Below are positions 6,554-14,480 of a DNA stretch of 50,203 bases, piece by piece. A program made the translations under genes and the position numbers. Where the stretch lies: positions 1-50,203 of the forward strand of contig JBAQUT010000046.1 in the NCBI GenBank assembly GCA_049297695.1, given 5' to 3'. Below the pieces are notes generated by a model. That model had not been told where the DNA came from and did not search any database. It saw only the letters and a program-made list of their open reading frames with translations. The number at the start of each line of letters is the position of its first letter. Positions within the stretch are counted from its first letter, which is position 1. The DNA comes from JACKLD01 sp049297695 (GTDB lineage Bacteria > Pseudomonadota > Alphaproteobacteria > UBA2136 > UBA6156).

Positions 6554-8218
6554 CTACGCCGCCATCAACTCCCTCGCCGCCGCCCGCGCTGCTTCGGTGA
6601 TAGTCGCCCCGCTCAGCAGCCGCGCTACTTCGTCGGTGCGGGCTGGAGTGGTTAACACCGCAACGCTGCTGGTGGTGGTGCCGCCCGCCGTGTGTTTGGC
6701 CACCTGCCAGTGGTGCTGGGCCAAGGCCGCCACTTGGGCGTGGTGGGTGATGGCGATCACCTGATGCCGCTGGGCCAACCGCGCCATGGCCTGCCCCACG
6801 GCGTGGGCGGCGGCGCCGGAGAGGCCCGTATCAATCTCATCCAAAATAATCGTTTGGGGCGGCAACGCGGCGTAAAACACGGTTTTCAGGGCCAACATTA
6901 GGCGGGAAAGTTCTCCCCCGCTGGCCACTTTGGCCATAGGTTGCGCGGGCTGGCCAGGGTTGGCCGCCAACAAAAACGTGATGGTTTCCGCCCCCTCCCC
7001 GTTCCAACTGTCGGGCGGCAGCGTGGTTAGTTGCACCTCCACGCGGGCATGGGGCATCAGCAGGTCTTTCAACGCAGCATGAAGCTGGGTGTGAAGGTTT
7101 GGCAAACAGGCCGTACGGGCGTAGGTCAACGCTTGGCAGGCCGCTTCAAACACCCCACGGGCCTTCCGCTCGGCGGCGGCCAAGGCTTCCACCTGCTCGC
7201 CTCCCGCCACGGCCATGGCATCTTCCGCCTGCAACCGGGCCAACATATCGGGCAGCTCCGCCACCGTGCAACCATGCTTGCGGGCGCAGGCTTTCAGGGC
7301 ATGAAGCCTGTCGTCAATCTCCTCCAAACTCATCTCGCCTTCCCCGCCATGGGCCGAGCGGGCAATGTCGTACGCGGCATCCCGCAAGTCGGTCAGGGCA
7401 CTCTCCACACGGCCCGCCAACCCCGTTAAACCCTCGTTCAACCCCGCCGCACTGTGCAACGCCCGTGAAGCCATGGCCAAGGTGGCCAGCGTGCCCGCAT
7501 CGTCGTTCAACGCGGCGTCCACCGTGGACAACAGTTGGGCCAGCTGGGCGGCGTTGGCCAGCTGGGCGCGCTGGTGGGCCAGTTTGTCTTCCTCACCAGC
7601 GTGGTAGTTTAGCTGCTTCAATTCCTTCAACCACGCCGCCCGAAGCTCCGCATCCTCAAAAGCCTTAGCCGTGGCCGCACGGGACAAAGCCAACTCGTGC
7701 TGGGCAGTGTGCCATGCATCATGCGTGCTGGCCACCGCCGTCACCGCTGGGGCATCTCCATGGAACGCATCCACCACTCCCCGCTGGGCGGCAGGCGTGG
7801 TGAGCGCCATGGTGCCGTGCTGGCTATGAATATCCACCACACATGCCCCCACCCCCGCCAACGCGCCCACGGGCACGGGCGTGCCGTTCAGCCACGCACG
7901 GCTGACAAGTTTTCCGTTATCCGCCTTCAACTGGCGGCGCAACACCCACTCGCCATCCCCTTCAATCCCCTGTTCCTCCAACACCGCTTGCAGGGTTTGG
8001 GTGGCAGGGCCCTCAAACGTGGCCACCACCTCGCACACCGCCTCGCCTGCCCGCATCAACCCCGCGTCCGCACGGCCGCCCAAGGCCAAATCCAACGCAT
8101 CCAGCACCATGCTTTTTCCGGCCCCTGTTTCGCCGGTCAGCACGGTGAAGCCCGCCTTGGGGGCAAGCTCCAACGTATCAATCAGGGCTAAGTTGCGGAT
8201 GGTAAGGGCGGTAAGCAT
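6554..8218 (-). CDS. recN: DNA repair protein RecN (SMC-like ATPase)
   Basis: RecN is an SMC-family ATPase recruited to double-strand breaks. At 554 residues it has normal length. The Walker A motif GETGAGKS is at residues 29-36, a central coiled coil runs from about 150 to 370, and the C-terminal half has the ABC signature VASGGELSRL and Walker B TIILDEIDTGLSG. The family start (MLTALTIRNLALID) is at 8218; the longer frame from 8233 adds only MLYII. The ATG lacks a Shine-Dalgarno but is preceded by TTATACATAAT, so a leaderless start is possible. It is divergent from the small gene at 8274. Confidence 0.96.
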   Translation of the reverse strand: MLTALTIRNLALIDTLELAPKAGFTVLTGETGAGKSMVLDALDLALGGRADAGLMRAGEAVCEVVATFEGPATQTLQAVLEEQGIEGDGEWVLRRQLKADNGKLVSRAWLNGTPVPVGALAGVGACVVDIHSQHGTMALTTPAAQRGVVDAFHGDAPAVTAVASTHDAWHTAQHELALSRAATAKAFEDAELRAAWLKELKQLNYHAGEEDKLAHQRAQLANAAQLAQLLSTVDAALNDDAGTLATLAMASRALHSAAGLNEGLTGLAGRVESALTDLRDAAYDIARSAHGGEGEMSLEEIDDRLHALKACARKHGCTVAELPDMLARLQAEDAMAVAGGEQVEALAAAERKARGVFEAACQALTYARTACLPNLHTQLHAALKDLLMPHARVEVQLTTLPPDSWNGEGAETITFLLAANPGQPAQPMAKVASGGELSRLMLALKTVFYAALPPQTIILDEIDTGLSGAAAHAVGQAMARLAQRHQVIAITHHAQVAALAQHHWQVAKHTAGGTTTSSVAVLTTPARTDEVARLLSGATITEAARAAARELMAA

Positions 8219-8238
8219 AATTATGTATAACATACGCC

Positions 8239-8267
8239 TTGAAAATTGGGAGTCCCCCTCCTATATT
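8239..8267 (+). promoter_or_regulatory. Promoter giving a predicted leaderless mRNA (gene at 8274)
   Basis: TTGAAA (8239-8244), exactly 17 nt, TATATT (8262-8267), then GCCTGC and the ATG at 8274. The expected transcription start coincides with the A of the start codon, and no Shine-Dalgarno is present. Confidence 0.6.
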
Positions 8268-8273
8268 GCCTGC

Positions 8274-8576
8274 ATGGATCCCATACACATTCTTGATACC
8301 AAAGCCAACGGCGCCCACGCTGGCCAAACGCTTTACGCACATTTTCTTGAGGTTCAAATTCAAGCTGGCCCTTTTACAAATGCTTTTTCGAATCAATCAT
8401 TTCTCATATCCCCGCCACATAAACGTGGCTCTGCTTTTATGGCAGGTTTAAATGATGAAATCGAACGAATCCGCAAGCAATCGCCAGAATTGGTTGTATC
8501 GTTCTCTCCTCTTCAAAACGGAAAAATCGACGTATCGATTTGGGCACCCGCACACGATTTTAGTTTTGGCGGTTAA
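8274..8576 (+). CDS. Small orphan protein, 100 residues, unknown function
   Basis: I do not recognise this gene. The promoter directly abutting the ATG supports the start and the reading frame. The product is soluble, with a helical middle (FMAGLNDEIERIRKQ) followed by two probable strands (ELVVSFSPLQ, KIDVSIWAPA) and a Gly/Phe end. Base composition is intermediate between the AT-rich orphans and the housekeeping genes. It lies between divergent recN and convergent bamD, with 6 bp between its stop and the bamD stop. Confidence 0.7.
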   Translation: MDPIHILDTKANGAHAGQTLYAHFLEVQIQAGPFTNAFSNQSFLISPPHKRGSAFMAGLNDEIERIRKQSPELVVSFSPLQNGKIDVSIWAPAHDFSFGG

Positions 8577-8582
8577 ACGTTC

Positions 8583-9398
8583 TTAAAATAACGCCTTAAC
8601 ACCCTTATACATCTGGCTGTACCAACTTTTTTCTTTCCCCACAGGGGCTAGGTTTTGGGCGGTGAGCAGGCCGTAGGCTTTGCTGTACCACTCGTTGCTG
8701 CCGTAGTTATGCCCCAAAATGGCGGCGGCGCGCTGGGCCTCGTCGGTCAACCCCAAGGCAAGGTAGCTTTCGGTCAGGCGGTACAACGCTTCCGGTGTTT
8801 GGCTGCTGGTTTGGTACAGCTTCACCACTTCTTGAAAGCGATTGATGGCGGCCAAATACTGCTTTTGGGCTTGGTAGTAGCGGCCCACCTGCATTTCTTT
8901 TCCCGCCAAGTGGTCTTTGCACAGGGTTATTTTCAGCTTGGCATCGCGGGCGTACAGGCTTTCGGGGAAGCGGTTGGCCACCTCCTCAAACGCGGCCAAC
9001 GCTTCCCGCGTGTAGCCTTGGTCGCGCATCACATCGCGGATGCGGTTGTAGTTGGCCAGCCCTTTTAAGTAGTACACGTAGGCCAAATCTTTGTGGCCAG
9101 GGTGGTATTTGATAAAATGGTTGGCGGTCACAATCGCCTCGTCAAAATCCTCGTTTTGCAGCTGGGCGTAGGCGGTCATCATCTCGGCGCGGGTGGCCCA
9201 GCCGCTGTAGGGGTATTGGCGGTTCAGCTCGTCGAACGTGTGCACGGCGTCTTTGTGCTTGCCCACCTTCATTTCGGCCATGCCTTTGTTGTACAGCTCG
9301 GCTACGGTGCCGGAAAGCTCGCCCTCTGGCTTGCTGGCGCACGCCGAGAACAAAATGCACGATGACAGGAGGATGGGCAGGAGGGTTTTTGTTTTCAT
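8583..9398 (-). CDS. bamD: Outer membrane assembly lipoprotein BamD
   Basis: BamD is the TPR lipoprotein of the BAM complex, which inserts beta-barrel proteins into the outer membrane. From the ATG at 9398 the 271-residue product begins with a lipoprotein signal and lipobox LFSAC, followed by TPR-like helices: YNKGMAEMKVGKHKDAVHTF, then RQYPYSGWATRAEMMTAYAQ, then a typical RNRFPESLYARDAKL-like repeat (here VANRFPESLYARDAKLKI). The frame is open 45 codons upstream, but that stretch is a translated palindromic repeat (VIASEARQSP), so the later ATG is the true start. Neighbours recN and ligA are the frequent alphaproteobacterial company of bamD. Confidence 0.93.
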   Translation of the reverse strand: MKTKTLLPILLSSCILFSACASKPEGELSGTVAELYNKGMAEMKVGKHKDAVHTFDELNRQYPYSGWATRAEMMTAYAQLQNEDFDEAIVTANHFIKYHPGHKDLAYVYYLKGLANYNRIRDVMRDQGYTREALAAFEEVANRFPESLYARDAKLKITLCKDHLAGKEMQVGRYYQAQKQYLAAINRFQEVVKLYQTSSQTPEALYRLTESYLALGLTDEAQRAAAILGHNYGSNEWYSKAYGLLTAQNLAPVGKEKSWYSQMYKGVKALF

Positions 9399-9471
9399 GG
9401 GGCTACGGTGGCGGAAAGTAGACAGATTGGCAAGAGGTTTGGGAGAGAGAATCACCGAGCGCCCTAGTTTG

Positions 9472-9510
9472 GGAGATTGCCGCGCTTCGCTCGCAATGAC
9501 GCCTACTGCG
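9472..9510. repeat. REP-like palindromic element, intergenic
   Basis: GGAGATTGCCGCGCTTCGCT followed by CGCAATGACGCCTACTGCGG lies between bamD and the diguanylate cyclase gene. It pairs around a central CGAAGCG core. It is the same family as the copies at 4279 and 28498. Confidence 0.8.
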
Positions 9511-9514
9511 GTTT

Positions 9515-10312
9515 CTAGGAGTAGAATTTCCAATTATTCCGGCCCGCTTTTTTCACGGCGTACATGGTTTCGTCGGCGGCGGCCATCAGGGCTTCGGGGC
9601 TTTCGCCATCGGTGGGGGCCACGGTGATGCCAATGCTTCCGCCGATTTTGACGCGCACGTCGTTCACCCACATAGGCTCGGAGATGGTTTCCAAAATCTT
9701 TTTGGCGCGGTCTTCCAGCAGCTTGCGGTCGGTCAGCTCCCACATCACCAGCACAAATTCGTCGCCGCCGATGCGGGCCACAAGGTCGTTTTCCCTCACG
9801 CAGGCTTGGAACAGCTCGGCCGTGCGCTTCAGCACCGCATCGCCCATTTCGTGGCCGTAGGTATCGTTGATGGGTTTAAATTTATCCAAATCCACGTAAA
9901 ACAGGGCCATGCTTTGCTGGCGTTTGAAGGCGTATTCCAGTTTTTGTTGCAGGCCGCGGCGGTTGGCAAGGCCGGTCAGGGCATCGGAGTTGGCTTGCTC
10001 CACCGCTTTATCACGGTTGGTCAGGCGGTTGAGGGCGCGGGCCAACTCGCCCAAATCATCGGTGCGGGTGGTATGAACGGGTTGGGGGGGCTCGTTGCGC
10101 TCAATACGGCCCACCACGGCCAGCAGGGTTTTCACCAGCGCGGCATCTGGCGCAGCCACCACCAGCAGCACCGCCACCACGCCTGCCAAGCCTACCAGCA
10201 TGGCCGCCGCAAAGGCCATAAAGCCCGTAACCCCTACCCATGGTAACAACAACCCTGCCGCATGACTGAGGGTAACAACACTAACAAGGGGAACAAGCAA
10301 ACGGTTGAGCAT
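9515..10312 (-). CDS. Membrane-anchored diguanylate cyclase (GGDEF domain)
   Basis: This enzyme should condense two GTP into cyclic di-GMP at the inner membrane. The 265-residue product has two hydrophobic segments at about residues 4-24 and 28-53, a short linker, and a full GGDEF domain: DALTGLANRRG, DLDKFKPINDTYGHEMGD and ARIGGDEF. An RxxD inhibitory site (REND) sits five residues before GGDEF, so feedback inhibition by the product is expected. There is no sensory domain beyond the membrane segments. The C terminus KAGRNNWKFYS is the normal family ending. Confidence 0.93.
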   Translation of the reverse strand: MLNRLLVPLVSVVTLSHAAGLLLPWVGVTGFMAFAAAMLVGLAGVVAVLLVVAAPDAALVKTLLAVVGRIERNEPPQPVHTTRTDDLGELARALNRLTNRDKAVEQANSDALTGLANRRGLQQKLEYAFKRQQSMALFYVDLDKFKPINDTYGHEMGDAVLKRTAELFQACVRENDLVARIGGDEFVLVMWELTDRKLLEDRAKKILETISEPMWVNDVRVKIGGSIGITVAPTDGESPEALMAAADETMYAVKKAGRNNWKFYS

Positions 10313-10370
10313 TTTTTAAGGCTTTCTGATACGGGGGTATGGTAGCAGAGATGGGGCGGGCTGCAAGCAG

Positions 10371-10396
10371 AAAGGGCACCCAAAGGTGCCCTTTTC
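10371..10396 (-). terminator. Terminator of the ParA-like gene
   Basis: AAAGGGCACC (10371-10380) and GGTGCCCTTT (10385-10394) form a 10-bp stem with a 4-nt loop, 12 nt beyond the stop of the ParA-like gene. It separates that gene from the diguanylate cyclase on the same strand. Confidence 0.75.
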
Positions 10397-10407
10397 AGCA
10401 GATAACC

Positions 10408-11211
10408 TTAAGCCGCCTTACGCTTTTTGGCAGGTGCAGCTTTGGCGGGAGCCTTTTTGGCGGGCTTGGCGGCCACGCGTTTGGCTTTTTTAGGGGCGGC
10501 TTTGGGGGCCACGGCCTTTTTGGCGGGGGCCGCTTTGGCAGGGGCCTCGGCGTTGGCTTTGCGCTCGGCGGGGGTGGCTTTGCCACGGAAGGCCAAGCCG
10601 ATCTTGGTGGCGATTTCCTTCACAAACGCCATAATTTCCACTTGGCTGGGGTTGGCAAAACCGTCCAACACGGTCAGGCCGTTTTCCATGCTGGCGGCAA
10701 ACATCACGCGGTTGCCGATTTCGGTTTCGGCCACGGGCACATCCATTTGCATCAGTTTTTCACGGATTTCATGGGTAATGTTGGCGCGGGGGATGACGCG
10801 GTTCAAAACCACCATGGCGTTGCGGCTTTCGCCGGTAATGGTGTTGATGGTTTCTTTCACGGCCCACAGGTCGGCGGGGCTGGGTTGGATGGGCACCACC
10901 ACCAGGTCGGCGGCGCGGGTGCTTACCTTAATGTCCATTTCGGCGTGGGGGGGCGTATCGATCACGATCACGTCGTTGGCTTCGCGGGCCATGGAGAGGT
11001 CGCGCGTGAGGCGCCAGCCGCTGGTGGCGATGAGGCCAATATCGTCCTTCTTGCGTTGGGCGCGCCAGTGGGCGCAGGTGCCTTGAGGATCGGTATCGAA
11101 CAACATGGTGCTGTAGCCCATTTCGGCAAAGGCCACGGCCAGATGGGCGGCCAGAGTGGATTTACCCACCCCTCCTTTTTGTTGGGCAACGGTGATGACG
11201 TAAGCAGGCAT
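10408..11211 (-). CDS. ParA/MinD-family ATPase with a histone-H1-like Lys/Ala/Pro tail
   Basis: The N-terminal ~200 residues are a deviant-Walker ATPase: QQKGGVGKST (residues 10-19) with both lysines, DTDPQGT, VIVIDTPPHA and later VVVPIQPSPADLW. Such proteins form nucleotide-dependent dimers on DNA or membranes and position cargo. No parB homologue lies nearby, so this is an orphan ParA. The last ~65 residues are almost entirely Ala, Lys and Pro (for example PAKKAPAKAAPAKKRKAA), like histone H1 tails; this should bind DNA nonspecifically and would strengthen nucleoid binding. The start is supported by AAGGAG 9 nt upstream. A terminator follows the stop. Confidence 0.9.
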   Translation of the reverse strand: MPAYVITVAQQKGGVGKSTLAAHLAVAFAEMGYSTMLFDTDPQGTCAHWRAQRKKDDIGLIATSGWRLTRDLSMAREANDVIVIDTPPHAEMDIKVSTRAADLVVVPIQPSPADLWAVKETINTITGESRNAMVVLNRVIPRANITHEIREKLMQMDVPVAETEIGNRVMFAASMENGLTVLDGFANPSQVEIMAFVKEIATKIGLAFRGKATPAERKANAEAPAKAAPAKKAVAPKAAPKKAKRVAAKPAKKAPAKAAPAKKRKAA

Positions 11212-11354
11212 GATAAACTCCTTGGTTGTTCGTTTCGGTTGAAACCAACCTGACGCAAGCCTTACCTACCCCGCAAGGGTAGGTGCCTAAAATGTAGCGT
11301 TTCTGCGGCTTAATGGTGGGTGGGGGTGTGGCAGATGGGCCAGAGCAAGTGACT

Positions 11355-11384
11355 GGTTACTGGATTACGGGTTACTGGATTACG
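11355..11384. repeat. 15-nt exact tandem duplication
   Basis: Two identical copies of GGTTACTGGATTACG (11355-11369, 11370-11384), themselves built of TGGTTAC/TGGATTAC half units, lie in the gap between the ParA-like gene and dprA. Confidence 0.85.
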
Positions 11385-11448
11385 AGTGTTAACGCAATGC
11401 GCACACAGCTCGCTTGATTTCTGTTCCACAATATGCCACGGTGCGGGA

Positions 11449-12561
11449 ATGAACCTCACCCCCACCCACCTCGCCCAGCTTCGGTTGGCCCGCACGCGGG
11501 GGGTGGGGCCGGTTACCTTTCGGAAAGCCGTACGGCAATTTGGGGGCGTGGAAGGCGCCCTTGCCGCCAGCGCCCGCTGGCTGAAGGCCGACCAGCCCTT
11601 GGCCAGCGTGGAGAACGTGCAGCGCGAGGTTGAAGCTTTGAACAAGCTGGGCGGCACCATGGTGCTGTGGGGGTTTGAAGGCTACCCCGCCGCCTTGGCC
11701 GAACTCCCCGACCCGCCGCTGGTGTTGAGTGTGTTGGGGGATGCAACTTTGTTACATCGTCGCCAAGTGGCGTTGGTGGGCAACCGCAACGCCAGCGCGG
11801 CGGGGCTGGCATGGAGCCGCGACTTGGCCACCGCTTTAGCCCGTGCGGGTATTTGTGTAACCAGTGGTTTGGCCCGCGGGATTGATACCGCCGCCCACGA
11901 AGGTGCCTTGGCGGGGAACGGCCCCACCGTGGCCGTGGTAGCCGGCGGCGTGGACAACATTTACCCGCCAGAAAATGGTGTGTTGCGGCAGCGGATGATC
12001 GCCGCCGGTGCGGTGGTCAGCGAACAAGCGCTGGGCATGGTGCCCACGGCCAGCCTGTTCCCCCGCCGCAACCGGATTATTGCGGGCCTGAGTGTGGGCA
12101 TTGCGGTGAGCGAAGCCACCAAAAACTCGGGCAGCCTGATTACCGCCCAATGCGCGTTGGATTACGGGCGCGAAGTGTGGGCCGTGCCGGGCAGCCCCAG
12201 CGACCCTCGCGCGGGCGGCCCCAACTGGTTGCTGAAAAACGGTGCCACGTTGGTGGAATGCGTGGCGGATATTTTGCAAGACATTCCCGCCACCCCCGCC
12301 CCCTACGTGCCCCGCGCCAAGGCCGTGCAGCCCAGTTTGCTGGAAGAGCGTTTTGCATTGGATGAAACCGAAGATACCCCTTCCCTGCCCGCTAGCCCCC
12401 GCCAAACGGTGTATGAGCTGTTGGGCCGCACGCCCATGGCGGGCGATGAGTTGATACGGGCCAGCGGCCTGCCCGATGCGGCGCTAACCATGTTGCTGGT
12501 GGAATTGGAGCTGGAAGGCCACGCCGTGCGCGAAGGCGATGGGCGCTGGCGGCGGGGGTGA
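11449..12561 (+). CDS. dprA: DNA processing protein DprA
   Basis: DprA binds incoming single-stranded DNA in transformation and loads RecA. The 370-residue product has an N-terminal SAM-like region, the Rossmann core VALVGNRNASAAGLAWSRDL with SGLARGIDTAAHEGAL and VAGGVDNIYPPEN, then SLFPRRNRIIAGLS and GSLITAQCALDYGREVWAVPG, and a C-terminal winged-helix (DLA-like) domain around residues 300-370. The start at 11449 (MNLTPTHLAQLRLARTRGVG) matches family proteins; the 21 extra upstream codons do not. TTGATT 17 nt upstream of a weak -10, then 6 nt to the ATG, repeats the leaderless geometry seen nearby. The stop codon abuts the stop of the next, convergent gene. Confidence 0.95.
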   Translation: MNLTPTHLAQLRLARTRGVGPVTFRKAVRQFGGVEGALAASARWLKADQPLASVENVQREVEALNKLGGTMVLWGFEGYPAALAELPDPPLVLSVLGDATLLHRRQVALVGNRNASAAGLAWSRDLATALARAGICVTSGLARGIDTAAHEGALAGNGPTVAVVAGGVDNIYPPENGVLRQRMIAAGAVVSEQALGMVPTASLFPRRNRIIAGLSVGIAVSEATKNSGSLITAQCALDYGREVWAVPGSPSDPRAGGPNWLLKNGATLVECVADILQDIPATPAPYVPRAKAVQPSLLEERFALDETEDTPSLPASPRQTVYELLGRTPMAGDELIRASGLPDAALTMLLVELELEGHAVREGDGRWRRG

Positions 12562-13140
12562 TTATTGGCCGAATAGATTATTTTTTGAAAGAACTTGTTC
12601 TTTAAAAGCCCTATATCCGTTGTTAACACGATTGCGGACGGGAGCTGTTTTCTCGGCAATATGTTTCCGTACCGTAGCGGCACGGGGAGCACTTGGAACT
12701 TCCAAAGCTTTTGGAGGGGTGGTAGCACGGGCCTCAGCCAGCGGGTTGGGTGTTGCTTCTAATTTAGGCTGGGTAAGGGCTGTGGTGGTTGATGTCCCTT
12801 TGGGTGGGTTCATACCCTGAATTACGGAATCGATGGGATGAAGTTCTGTATCAGGCTTATGTTTAGCTGTTTTCACTCCAAGAACCAAGGCACTACCCTT
12901 CGCAAGCTGTTCTTCAACACGAGCTTTTTGTTCGGGCGAAAGCTCAACAATCGCTTTGACAGTTTGAGGAGTTGTTACAACAACAGGTTCTGGAACAGGC
13001 GTTAAACCTGTCGTCACTTCGCCTTGTGCAATAACACGCAATGTTTCTTTGGCCTGCTTGTCTTCAGGCCACAACGTAGCCGCCAAACCTACGCCAGCTA
13101 CAATAAGGCCCGCCCCTAACCATTTACGATATTTTTTCAT
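12562..13140 (-). CDS. Single-pass membrane protein of unknown function
   Basis: I do not recognise this 192-residue protein. It has one N-terminal membrane segment after a basic start (MKKYRKWLGAGLIVAGVGLA, residues 1-22), which should anchor it in the inner membrane. The long Pro/Thr/Ala-rich, probably disordered periplasmic region (PEPVVVTTPQTV, SPEQKARVEEQLAKG, ATTPPKALEVPSAPRAA) ends with a basic helix RNRVNNGYRAFKEQVLSKNN. Its composition resembles the next gene upstream, and both may be envelope proteins. The promoter predicts a leaderless mRNA. The stop touches the dprA stop. Confidence 0.75.
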   Translation of the reverse strand: MKKYRKWLGAGLIVAGVGLAATLWPEDKQAKETLRVIAQGEVTTGLTPVPEPVVVTTPQTVKAIVELSPEQKARVEEQLAKGSALVLGVKTAKHKPDTELHPIDSVIQGMNPPKGTSTTTALTQPKLEATPNPLAEARATTPPKALEVPSAPRAATVRKHIAEKTAPVRNRVNNGYRAFKEQVLSKNNLFGQ

Positions 13141-13146
13141 TCCCGT

Positions 13147-13175
13147 GACATAGGATATGTATACTTATAAGTCAA
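13147..13175 (-). promoter_or_regulatory. Promoter giving a predicted leaderless mRNA (gene 12562-13140)
   Basis: On the minus strand TTGACT (13175-13170), 17 nt, TATGTC (13152-13147), then ACGGGA and the ATG at 13140. The -35 is strong and the -10 weaker. The spacer contains a GTATAC palindrome also seen before the genes at 3597 and 21486. Confidence 0.45.
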
Positions 13176-13195
13176 CAGGGCAGTTAACTTTATAT

Positions 13196-13942
13196 TTATC
13201 GGGTGCGGGTAATGCTGATATTACCCCACGATGTTTTACCGAGTGTTAGCAACGAGGTTGGTACTTCAAACCCTTGCACCACAACATGCGTGGATTTAGC
13301 GGTTTTGCTAGGCTTGGCATCAGGTTGAACGACGCTAATCACAGGTGCTTTGGGCGTTTCTGGAAGAGCTTGCACGGCTTGGATAACCAGAGTGCGCGGC
13401 GCCACATACTGCGGGTGTAAAAACGAATCGCTGGCGCGGGCAAGGGTGAGCACGTAGCCAAAAATGTCTTGATTCTCAGGGCTTACAGATTCCAAACTTT
13501 GGGCAGCAAGAGATTGCTTTAACTCCGCCACTGTTTCTGCTCCCAACTTTTTGGCCATGATATCTACCACCACAGCCATTTTTTGGGTGCGGGTAAAGGG
13601 CGTTCCATCCAGGTTAGTTTGCGCCATAGCGGTTTTGAGAGCTTCACTCGCTGGTTTTGTGGCCCACACTTTGAGTTTTTCATCTTCATCGGGTGTCAAA
13701 CTGGGAGTTTTGTAGGCTGCCAGCCAGGCATCCGGGCTTTGCATTGGTACCGCTTTCACGGTTTGGGCCATGGGGGTGGCCTTTTGGCGTAGCTCGACCA
13801 AGGTACGGCTTATATTTTGTAAACCATCTGAAGTGAGGGTTGACGAAGGTGTGTGGCTGTTGCTCTCTATGGCATATGCCCACGTCCCCAACCATGCGCA
13901 CGCACTGCCAACCAAAGCCGTGTTCCGTTTCCAAGCTTTCAT
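13196..13942 (-). CDS. Exported protein of unknown function
   Basis: I do not recognise this 248-residue protein. It begins with a basic then hydrophobic segment (MKAWKRNTALVGSACAWLGTWAYA), most like a signal peptide cleaved after AYA. The rest is soluble, with predicted helices in the middle (FTRTQKMAVVVDIMAKKLGA, TVAELKQSLAAQSLE) and a Ser/Thr/Lys-rich C-terminal section. I chose the ATG at 13942 because GAAAGGG is well spaced before it; a GTG three codons upstream is an alternative. It lies just upstream of the membrane protein at 12562 on the same strand but is separated by 55 bp holding that gene's own promoter. Confidence 0.75.
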   Translation of the reverse strand: MKAWKRNTALVGSACAWLGTWAYAIESNSHTPSSTLTSDGLQNISRTLVELRQKATPMAQTVKAVPMQSPDAWLAAYKTPSLTPDEDEKLKVWATKPASEALKTAMAQTNLDGTPFTRTQKMAVVVDIMAKKLGAETVAELKQSLAAQSLESVSPENQDIFGYVLTLARASDSFLHPQYVAPRTLVIQAVQALPETPKAPVISVVQPDAKPSKTAKSTHVVVQGFEVPTSLLTLGKTSWGNISITRTR

Positions 13943-14023
13943 AGTATCCACCCTTTCGCTATAGGTGGTAAATAGGGCGGTTTATACGGGTGCGCAACCC
14001 CAACATCATGTGGTTGTACGTGG

Positions 14024-14425
14024 TTACGCCCCTAAACCTGCCAAACGGGCCACCACGCTGGCCAGCCCGTTGCGGCGGTTGGGGGAAAGGTTGGCGGACA
14101 ACCCTAGCTTATCCAGCTGGGCGGGCAGGTTGATGGTGGCCAGTTTATCGCGGGTTTGCCCCTGATACGCCAGCCACACCAGCGCCAGCAGGCCGCGCAC
14201 CAGCAGGGCATCGGAATCCAACGCCAGCACCAACCGCCCTTCCCCATCCCACCCGTGGGTCATCCACACGCGGCTGGTGCAGCCGCGCACAAGGTTGGCG
14301 TCGGTTTTATCCGCTTCGGGGAAAGGTGGAAGTTCGTCGGCCAGTTCCATCATGTAGGCAAAGCGTTGCTCCCAATCCGGCAACAGGGATAGGTTTTCTA
14401 GGGCTTCGGCAAAGGTTGTGGCCAT
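14024..14425 (-). CDS. sufE: SufE-family sulfur acceptor for Fe-S cluster assembly
   Basis: SufE takes persulfide sulfur from the cysteine desulfurase SufS and passes it to the SufBCD scaffold. The 133-residue product has the family shape: LPDWEQRFAYMMELADELPP, then the active-site cysteine in LVRGCTSRVWM near residue 50, then the conserved RGLLALVWLAYQGQT. I chose the ATG at 14425 because an extended -10 (TGC-TATACA) ends six bases before it; the nine extra codons upstream overlap that promoter. No other suf genes are in the window. It is divergent from the gene at 14481, and the two promoters overlap. Confidence 0.92.
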   Translation of the reverse strand: MATTFAEALENLSLLPDWEQRFAYMMELADELPPFPEADKTDANLVRGCTSRVWMTHGWDGEGRLVLALDSDALLVRGLLALVWLAYQGQTRDKLATINLPAQLDKLGLSANLSPNRRNGLASVVARLAGLGA

Positions 14426-14431
14426 GCCCCG

Positions 14432-14440
14432 TGTATAGCA
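14432..14440 (-). promoter_or_regulatory. Extended -10 promoter of sufE, leaderless geometry
   Basis: On the minus strand TGC-TATACA (14440-14432) is followed by CGGGGC and the sufE ATG. No good -35 is seen, consistent with an extended -10 promoter. No Shine-Dalgarno is present. Confidence 0.45.
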
Positions 14441-14445
14441 CAGAT

Positions 14446-14474
14446 TTGCCAAAGCGGGATATTTTACCTATATA
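14446..14474 (+). promoter_or_regulatory. Promoter giving a predicted leaderless mRNA (gene at 14481)
   Basis: TTGCCA (14446-14451), exactly 17 nt, TATATA (14469-14474), then GGAGGG and ATG. The GGAGGG abuts the ATG, too close to act as a normal ribosome-binding site, so translation from a 5'-terminal AUG is the simpler reading. Confidence 0.55.
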
Positions 14475-14480
14475 GGAGGG

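Noticed and set aside
9399..9533. 45-codon N-terminal extension of bamD
   Set aside because: It translates a palindromic repeat (VIASEARQSP), and a perfect lipoprotein signal starts at 9398.
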